The notes under the pieces: model-generated | The model's database searches: none | What the model saw: the letters and a program-made list of their open reading frames with translations, nothing else | What the model was told of the DNA's origin: nothing | NCBI GenBank assembly: GCA_958427355.1 | Contig: CAUACA010000024.1 | Coordinates: forward strand, 1 to 29,171 | DNA from: an uncultured Collinsella sp. | Lineage (GTDB): Bacteria > Actinomycetota > Coriobacteriia > Coriobacteriales > Coriobacteriaceae | Direction: 5' to 3' | Length of the DNA stretch: 29,171 bases | Made by a program: the position numbers and the translations under genes | Part shown: piece by piece, positions 22,022 to 29,171 of the stretch | How positions within the stretch are numbered: position 1 is the first letter of the stretch | Layout of the letters: every line of letters begins with the position of its first letter

Positions 22022-23619
22022 TGTCCGAAACCCTCAATGCCCAGGATATCGCCAAGAAACTGCAGGAGCAGCTCACGAGCCTCTCCGCGACGGTCGATAC
22101 GCATGAGGTTTCAACGGTCGACGAGGTAGGCGACGGCATCGCGCGCGTCTCCGGCCTCAAGAGCGCCATGGCAGGCGAGCTTCTGGAGTTCAAGAGCTCC
22201 GATACCGGTGAGACCGTCTTCGGCCTTGCCCAGAACCTTGACCGTGACGAGGTCGGCGCCGTTCTGTTTGGTGCCGTCGACTCCATCAAGGAAGGCGACG
22301 AGTGCCGCACCACTGGCCGCATTATGGATATCCCCGTGAGCCGTGCCATGCTCGGCCGCGTCGTCAATCCGCTCGGCCAGCCCATCGACGGCCTGGGCGA
22401 CATCGTCGCCACGCACCGTCGCCCCATCGAGTTCAAGGCCCCCGGCGTCATCGATCGTACCCCGGTGTGCGAGCCGGTTCAGACCGGCCTGTTGGCCATC
22501 GACTCCATGGTGCCTATCGGCCGTGGTCAGCGTGAGCTCATCATCGGCGACCGTAAGACCGGTAAGACCGCCATTGCCATCGACGCTATCCTCAATCAGC
22601 GTGGCAAGGGCATGGTCTGCATCTATGTCGCCATCGGCCAGAAGGCCTCCACGGTCGCTAACATCCGCGAGACCCTCGCTCAGCACGGTGCGCTCGACTA
22701 CACCATCATCGTTTCGGCCACCGCTGCCGATTCCGCCCCTATGCAGTACATCGCGCCTATGGCCGGTGCCGCTATCGGCGAGTTCTTCATGTACAACGGC
22801 GAGGACGGCAAGCCCGCCAGCGAGACCAACCCCGGTGGCCACGTGCTCGTCATCTACGACGACCTGTCCAAGCAGGCTGTGGCTTACCGTCAGATGTCGC
22901 TGACGCTGCATCGTCCGCCCGGACGCGAGGCCTATCCTGGCGACATCTTCTACCTGCACTCTCGTCTGCTCGAGCGTGCCGTCAAGATGTCCAAGAAGAA
23001 CGGTTATGGCTCCATGACGGCTCTTCCGATCATCGAGACCCAGGACGGCGACGTTTCGGCCTACATTCCGACCAACGTCATTTCCATTACCGATGGTCAG
23101 ATCTACCTGCAGTCCGAGCTCTTCTTCCAGGGCCAGCGCCCGGCAGTCGACGTGGGCATTTCCGTGTCCCGCGTCGGTGGCGATGCGCAGACCAAGGCCA
23201 TGAAGCAGGTCGCCGGCAACCTCCGTCTGGACCTCGCTTCCTATCAGGAGCTCGCTGGCTTTACGCAGTTTGGCTCCGACCTTGACGAGGCTACTCAGAA
23301 GCAGCTGACCCATGGTGCCCGCATGACCGAGCTCCTGAAGCAGCCGCGTTACAAGCCGTTTGAGGTTGGCGAGCAGATCGTTACGCTGTTCGCTGGCAAC
23401 GAGGGCTTCCTGGATGACCTGGAGATCGCCGACGTGCTGCCTTTCCGTGCCGAGCTCATCGAGTACATGGACAATGGCTTTGGCTCGCTGCTCGACAAGG
23501 TTCGCGCCAAGAAGATCGATGATGACACCAAGGCTGAGCTTTTGCGCGTCATCGGCGACTTCAAGCAGCAGTTCATGGCCAAGCACCATTCGGATGTTTC
23601 TGGATCAGAGGAGAACTAA
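22021..23619 (+). CDS. atpA: F-type ATP synthase subunit alpha
   Basis: Non-catalytic nucleotide-binding subunit of F1, 532 residues. It has the P-loop GDRKTGKT (176-183). The downstream family segment around nt 22900 (TLHRPPGREAYPGDIF) and the ISVSRVGGDAQTKAMK signature are intact. The ribosome site GGAGGTGAAG is inside the end of atpH. An Asp/Glu-rich C-terminal helix of about 30 residues ends in GSEEN. Confidence 0.98.
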   Translation: MSETLNAQDIAKKLQEQLTSLSATVDTHEVSTVDEVGDGIARVSGLKSAMAGELLEFKSSDTGETVFGLAQNLDRDEVGAVLFGAVDSIKEGDECRTTGRIMDIPVSRAMLGRVVNPLGQPIDGLGDIVATHRRPIEFKAPGVIDRTPVCEPVQTGLLAIDSMVPIGRGQRELIIGDRKTGKTAIAIDAILNQRGKGMVCIYVAIGQKASTVANIRETLAQHGALDYTIIVSATAADSAPMQYIAPMAGAAIGEFFMYNGEDGKPASETNPGGHVLVIYDDLSKQAVAYRQMSLTLHRPPGREAYPGDIFYLHSRLLERAVKMSKKNGYGSMTALPIIETQDGDVSAYIPTNVISITDGQIYLQSELFFQGQRPAVDVGISVSRVGGDAQTKAMKQVAGNLRLDLASYQELAGFTQFGSDLDEATQKQLTHGARMTELLKQPRYKPFEVGEQIVTLFAGNEGFLDDLEIADVLPFRAELIEYMDNGFGSLLDKVRAKKIDDDTKAELLRVIGDFKQQFMAKHHSDVSGSEEN

Positions 23620-23624
23620 GCCCC

Positions 23625-24532
23625 ATGGCCAACCTTCGCGACATTAAGAAGCGAATCTCCTCGGTTACCACGACCAAGCAGATCACGCGCACGATGGAGA
23701 TGGTCTCTACGGCCAAGATCCGTCGTGCTCTCGATCGCTCCAAGCAGGCCGAGCCCTATAAGGAGGCGCTGACCGACGTCATGTTGACGGTCGCCGGCGA
23801 CGCCTCCTGTTCGGGCACCGATCCCATGCTGCAGAAGCATGAGAGCGTCAAGCATGGCCTGATTGTCGTTATTGCCTCGGACCGCGGCCTTGCCGGCGGT
23901 TTCAATACGACGGTGGAGCGCACGGCCGAAAAGCTCGCCGCTTCTTGGGCGAACGACGGCATCGAGTGCGAGATCATCGCGTGCGGGCGTAAGCCGGCCA
24001 CGTATTTCCGTGACCGCGCAAACGTCGTCATGCACTTTGAGGGCAACTCCTCTGAGCCCGATTTCAATCAGGCCCGCATGATCTCCTCTCATATCTGCGA
24101 TGCGTATCGTGCCGGTGAGCTTGACCGTGTCGAGCTTGTCTACCACCACGCCAAGAATCGCGTGGATCAGGAGCTTCGCGTCGAGCATCTGTTGCCGCTC
24201 GACCCCGAGATGATCGCTATGGCCCACGGTCCGCGTAAGAACGAGACCGACGCCCCTAAGCGCATCTCGTCCACGTTCGAGTTCGTGCCCTCTCCCGAGC
24301 ATGTTCTCGGCAAGCTTGTGCCGTCTTATATCCTGACGGTCATCTACCAGGCCCTGATCGATTCGGCGGCTGCCGAGCAGGGTGCACGCCGCAAGGCCAT
24401 GCACTCCGCGACGGAAAACGCCACCGCGATCATCTCGACCCTTACCCGCACGTATAGTCGCGTGCGCCAGGCTTCGATCACGACCGAGATTAACGAGATC
24501 GTCGGCGGAGCCTCAGCATTGGAGGAACAGTA

Positions 24533-24533
<1 letters not shown>
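23625..24533 (+). CDS. atpG: F-type ATP synthase subunit gamma
   Basis: Central rotor shaft, 302 residues. Both coiled-coil ends are recognisable. N-terminal: LRDIKKRISSVTTTKQITRTMEMVSTAKIRRA. C-terminal: SEN-type ATENATAIISTLTRTYSRVRQASITTEINEIVGGASAL. The core has SDRGLAGGFNT. The stop shares a base with the atpD start. Confidence 0.97.
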
Positions 24534-25987
<1,454 letters not shown>

Positions 25988-25990
25988 GTT

Positions 25991-26383
25991 ATGCGTATCC
26001 GCATCGTGTGCCCCGTGAGCTGCGCCTATGAGGGCGACGCTGCGTTTGTGTCGATTCCGTCCACGGATGGCGAGTTTGGCGTTCTGCCTGCTCACTCCAG
26101 CGAGATCTGCACGATCGACCGCGGTTACGTTCGCGTTTCCGATAAGGCCATGGGCACTGTCGACCACACGTTTGCCGTGGCCGGCGGCTATGCCCAGGTT
26201 GCGGACGATGTCGTGACCGTTCTCGCCGAGCGCGCTTGCGATTTGGCGACCGTCGATGCCGACAAGCTTAAAGCTGATATTCAAGGTTTTGAAGAGAAGC
26301 TGGGTAATTTGTCGGAGGATGATGCACGCCGCGCCTACCTCTATAATGAAATCGCATGGTGTAAGCTCAAGCTTGCTCAATAG
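25991..26383 (+). CDS. atpC: F-type ATP synthase subunit epsilon
   Basis: Rotor foot and regulator of F1 ATPase activity, 130 residues. The N-terminal beta sandwich shows FVSIPSTDGEFGVLPAHS and a later GGYAQVADDVVTVLAERA. A two-helix C-terminal arm (about 88-130) follows. It starts 3 nt after atpD, the last gene before the operon terminator. Confidence 0.96.
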   Translation: MRIRIVCPVSCAYEGDAAFVSIPSTDGEFGVLPAHSSEICTIDRGYVRVSDKAMGTVDHTFAVAGGYAQVADDVVTVLAERACDLATVDADKLKADIQGFEEKLGNLSEDDARRAYLYNEIAWCKLKLAQ

Positions 26384-26419
26384 TCAAACGATTTAGCGTT
26401 CGACCATTTGCGAACACAT

Positions 26420-26458
26420 CATGCCCGGGATGGCCCAGCCATCCCGGGCATGCTTTTT
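26420..26458 (+). terminator. strong intrinsic terminator of the atp operon
   Basis: A perfect 15-bp stem (CATGCCCGGGATGGC, 26420-26434, with 26438-26452), a CCA loop and C plus five T. It lies 36 nt after atpC and only 13 nt before the murA start, so transcripts from murA must begin elsewhere, or murA depends on read-through. Confidence 0.92.
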
Positions 26459-26471
26459 GAAAGGGTAGACC

Positions 26472-27755
26472 TTGGATATTATCCGCGTTGAGGGTGGCCA
26501 CGCCATCGGAGGCTCCGTGCCCGTTTCGGGCGCCAAGAACTCCGCACTCAAACTCATGGCGGCAACGCTTCTGGCGCCGGGCAAGACGACGCTGCAGAAC
26601 GTGCCCGATATTTCCGATGTCCACGTGATGGGCAAGGTGCTCAAAGGCATGGGCGCTACGATCGATGTTCTCGACGAGCACACGCTCGAGATTGATACCT
26701 CTCAGGTCGATTCATGGGAGGCCCCCTACGAGCTCGTTGCCAAGATGCGCGCTTCCACCGCCGTCATGGGACCCCTGCTGGGCCGCTTCCATCGCGCCAA
26801 AATTGCCATGCCGGGCGGCTGCAACCTGGGTGCTCGCAAGATCGATATGCACATTCTTGGTCTTGAGGCCCTGGGCGTTGAGTTCGATACCGCCCACGGT
26901 TACATCAACGCTAATGCGCCCCAAGGTCTGCGCGGTACCACCGTCACGCTCGAGTTCGCCAGCGTCGGTGCGACCGAGAACCTCATCATGGCCTCTGTGC
27001 GCGCACAGGGCACCACGGTTATCGATAATGCCGCCCGCGAGCCCGAGATCGTCGATCTCGCTAACATGCTCAACGAGATGGGCGCCAAGATTGTTGGCGC
27101 CGGTACGCCCGTCGTGACTATCGAAGGCGTGGAAGAGCTCCATCCCGTTAGCCATCGCGTGGTGGGCGACCGCATCGAGGCCGGTACCTTTATCGTTGCC
27201 GGTGCGTTGATGGCCGACGATCGCGGTGTCGACGTCACGGGTTTTTGCCCCATTCACTTGGGCATGGTGCTCAAGAAGATGGAGCTCATGGGTATCGACT
27301 GCGAGCGCGTCGAAGATGGCGTCCATGTGAACCGTGCCGAGCGTATCAAGCCGGTCGACATCCAGACGCTTCCGTTCCCCGGTTTCCCGACCGACATGCA
27401 GGCGCAGATTATGGTGCTCTCCGCCCTTGCCGACGGCAGTTCCGTTATTACCGAAAACATCTTCGAGAATCGCTTTATGTTTGCCTCTGAGCTGGTGCGC
27501 ATGGGTGCCGACATTCGTATCGAGAGCCATCATGCCATGATTCATGGCGTCAAGGGCTTCTCGGGTGCACAGGTTACCTCGCCCGATCTGCGTGGCGGAG
27601 CGGCCCTCGTCGTAGCGGGCTTGATCGCCGACGGGACGACCGAGGTTTCGGCCATCCATCACATCAAGCGCGGCTACGAGCAGTTTGCCGAAAAGCTGCA
27701 GGCGCTCGGCGCGCATGTTGAGCATGCTACCGTCCCCGATCCCGTCATCTACTAA
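26472..27755 (+). CDS. murA: UDP-N-acetylglucosamine 1-carboxyvinyltransferase
   Basis: First committed step of peptidoglycan synthesis: transfers enolpyruvate from PEP to UDP-GlcNAc; target of fosfomycin. The 427-residue protein has GAKNSALKLMAATLL (catalytic Lys/Asn), the active-site Cys117 in MPGGCNLGARKID, and the FPTDMQAQ loop with the general-base Asp. Because Cys is present, not Asp, the enzyme is predicted fosfomycin-sensitive. TTG start at 26472 with GAAAGGG upstream, directly behind the atp terminator. The atp-murA order is conserved with Bacillus. Confidence 0.96.
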   Translation: MDIIRVEGGHAIGGSVPVSGAKNSALKLMAATLLAPGKTTLQNVPDISDVHVMGKVLKGMGATIDVLDEHTLEIDTSQVDSWEAPYELVAKMRASTAVMGPLLGRFHRAKIAMPGGCNLGARKIDMHILGLEALGVEFDTAHGYINANAPQGLRGTTVTLEFASVGATENLIMASVRAQGTTVIDNAAREPEIVDLANMLNEMGAKIVGAGTPVVTIEGVEELHPVSHRVVGDRIEAGTFIVAGALMADDRGVDVTGFCPIHLGMVLKKMELMGIDCERVEDGVHVNRAERIKPVDIQTLPFPGFPTDMQAQIMVLSALADGSSVITENIFENRFMFASELVRMGADIRIESHHAMIHGVKGFSGAQVTSPDLRGGAALVVAGLIADGTTEVSAIHHIKRGYEQFAEKLQALGAHVEHATVPDPVIY

Positions 27756-27767
27756 TACAGGTTGCCT

Positions 27768-29012
27768 ATGTTTAATAAAAAGCCCCTCGCGGATACCACC
27801 GCCCGAAGACCCTCAACTGGTGCGCAGGCCAAGATCTACAGTCGCGATAACGTGGCTCGCTATTCCGAGCGCGCTCGTCAACGTCGTCGTAGCCACACGA
27901 TTCGTCACGTCGCGCTCATTGTCGTGCTTGGCGTGCTGCTGAGTGCCACTACCGCTGCCGGCCTGTGGTTTGCCACCATTATGGGCAAGCTCGGCGATTC
28001 TAATGTCATTACCGACAATCTGCGTCGGGTTCTGGTTGACACCGATGAGGCAAAGGATCCGTTCTACGTGCTGCTTCTGGGCACCGACGGCCGTCCGGGC
28101 GAGGATACGTATCGTGCCGACTCGATTATCCTGGCACGCATCGACCCCACGCAAAAGCAGGCGACGCTCATTTCCGTTCCGCGCGACACCAAGGTCGAGT
28201 ACAAGGGCGAGACCATGAAGATCAACGCCTGCCATACCGTTGGCGGCGCCGAGGCCATGGTCGAGGCGGTCAACGAGCTGTGCGGTGTTCAGATTTCCCA
28301 CTATGCCGAGGTCAGCTTCGACGGTATGCAGGCGCTGATTGATTCGGTTGGCGGTATCGACATTAACGCAACCGATGATGTTGACGACCCCGAGCACCTG
28401 GATATTAAGATTACCGCTGGCCAGCAGCATATGGACGGTGCCACCGCCCTTACCTATGCCCGCTGCCGCTACACCTATGCCGACGGCGATTACACGCGCA
28501 TGCGCCACCAGCGTCAGGTGCTTGGCGCCCTTGCCAACCAGATTCTCAATAACTTCGATGCCACGAAGATCTTTGGCCTGGTTAATTCGCTGTCCGATAT
28601 GCTCGTAACCGATATGAGCGTTCAGGATATCGTGGCTACGGTCAATGTCATGCGCGGTATGGATGTCGACGGTATCTACTCGGCCAACCTGCCCTCGTAC
28701 GCCGACGACAGCACCATGATCGACGGTGTGAGCTACGTCTTTGTCTACGAGGACGAGCTCAAGGAAATGATGGAGCGCGTCGACGCCGGCAAGGACCCCA
28801 AGGGTCCCAACACCATGGGTCTTTCCGACGGTTCCAGCTCTACGATCGGCGACCTGAACAACAACACGTCTGACGACTACGCAAACGGTACCGCAACCTC
28901 ATCGGTCAGCTCTGACGATTCCGATGACTCAAGCGATTCAAGCGATTCAAGCGATTCGGACTACTACGAAGAGCCCACCGGTGACGGCAACGGCTACGAA
29001 GCCAACTACTAG
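27768..29012 (+). CDS. LytR-CpsA-Psr (LCP) family cell-wall glycopolymer ligase
   Basis: Membrane-anchored extracellular phosphotransferase that would attach lipid-linked polymers to peptidoglycan, 414 residues. A short basic cytoplasmic part (RQRRRSHTIRH) precedes one membrane helix (about 45-68). The LCP domain follows with LLLGTDGRPGEDTYRADSII, SVPRDTKVE, KINACHTVGG, VGGIDI and the R-x-R-x-x-x-D/R-x-Q-R-Q block in YARCRYTYADGDYTRMRHQRQ. The C-terminal ~75 residues are Ser/Asp/Gly-rich and contain three exact 9-bp repeats (Ser-Ser-Asp). ATG 27768 is preferred, with CAGG six bases upstream; TTG 27762 is also in frame. It follows murA by 12 nt and is likely cotranscribed. Confidence 0.9.
   Translation: MFNKKPLADTTARRPSTGAQAKIYSRDNVARYSERARQRRRSHTIRHVALIVVLGVLLSATTAAGLWFATIMGKLGDSNVITDNLRRVLVDTDEAKDPFYVLLLGTDGRPGEDTYRADSIILARIDPTQKQATLISVPRDTKVEYKGETMKINACHTVGGAEAMVEAVNELCGVQISHYAEVSFDGMQALIDSVGGIDINATDDVDDPEHLDIKITAGQQHMDGATALTYARCRYTYADGDYTRMRHQRQVLGALANQILNNFDATKIFGLVNSLSDMLVTDMSVQDIVATVNVMRGMDVDGIYSANLPSYADDSTMIDGVSYVFVYEDELKEMMERVDAGKDPKGPNTMGLSDGSSSTIGDLNNNTSDDYANGTATSSVSSDDSDDSSDSSDSSDSDYYEEPTGDGNGYEANY
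28929..28955 (+). repeat. three exact 9-bp tandem repeats in the LCP gene
   Basis: TCAAGCGAT occurs three times in a row and in frame (Ser-Ser-Asp), within a longer Ser/Asp-rich tail. Gain or loss of units keeps the frame. Confidence 0.85.
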
Positions 29013-29013
29013 A

Positions 29014-29153
29014 GTTACGCGGTTTTACCAAACCGCGTAACCAGTTGACGCTGCAAACCCGCCAGAGCGGCAATCTGCCTTTCAACTTCGGCGGCATGAT
29101 CAAAAGATCAATGCCACCTCGTTTCAAGGCACCTTGCTCGCTCTGGCGGGTTT
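29014..29153 (+). repeat. structured nested-hairpin repeat, copy B (after the LCP gene)
   Basis: Hairpin 1 (29014-29025 with 29030-29041) is base-for-base identical to copy A. The outer stem is 15 perfect pairs (29055-29069 with 29139-29153). The inner hairpin is GGCAT-GATC-AAAA-GATC-A-ATGCC (29093-29115). Compared with copy A, the seven outermost pairs of the outer stem are all changed on both arms, while the eight inner pairs (CCAGAGCG/CGCTCTGG) are the same. The inner hairpin is shorter and lacks a T-run. It begins 1 nt after the LCP stop. Confidence 0.85.
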
Positions 29154-29171
29154 TCGCTCATATGACCCAAT

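Overview
The window reads as a high-GC, gene-dense chromosomal segment of an actinobacterium of the class Coriobacteriia, most likely Collinsella or a close relative. This rests on codon bias, a b subunit of ATP synthase with a signal-peptide-like start, and a fibro-slime/Spy0128-repeat LPxTG surface protein. The genus is inferred from family resemblance, not from a search. Almost everything is on the + strand.

Layout. (1) 159-3051: a three-gene polar amino-acid ABC importer (Tat-type lipoprotein binding protein, permease, ATPase). It is followed by a short hairpin and an M20 metallopeptidase (3124-4539). (2) 4540-12160: an accessory block with one giant wall-anchored adhesin of about 2260 residues (fibro-slime head, two SpaA-type domains, nine tandem Spy0128/FctA isopeptide repeats, LPYTG anchor) and a decayed transposase fragment. 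A run of nine G lies between a strong upstream ribosome binding site/ATG and the adhesin frame. (3) 12383-19216: housekeeping genes prfA, prmC, a tsaC-like gene, glpK and upp. The prfA-prmC pair is split by about 600 bp holding a structured repeat. The prmC-tsaC link is split by an AT-rich hicAB toxin-antitoxin module with its own promoter and palindromic operator. (4) 19500-26383: the F-type ATP synthase operon in the order atpI-like, B, E, F, H, A, G, D, C, closed by a strong terminator. (5) 26472-29012: murA and an LCP-family cell-wall ligase gene, followed by a second copy of the structured repeat.

How it fits together. Regions 3-5 keep an old gene order shared with Bacillus-type genomes (prfA, prmC, tsaC, upp, atp operon, murA). 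This makes the adhesin block, the hicAB module and the repeats stand out as insertions. The murA and LCP genes serve wall synthesis and glycopolymer attachment, and the adhesin would be attached to that wall by a sortase that is not encoded here.

The two most interesting signals are as follows. First, the G9 tract: deleting one G would join a well-translated start at 4740 to the adhesin frame, so it looks like a phase-variation switch, shown here in the out-of-frame state. Second, a roughly 140-bp nested-hairpin element sits 1-3 nt after the stop codons of prfA and the LCP gene. Its two copies share an identical 28-nt first hairpin, and their second stem differs at seven consecutive base pairs with every change compensated on the other arm.
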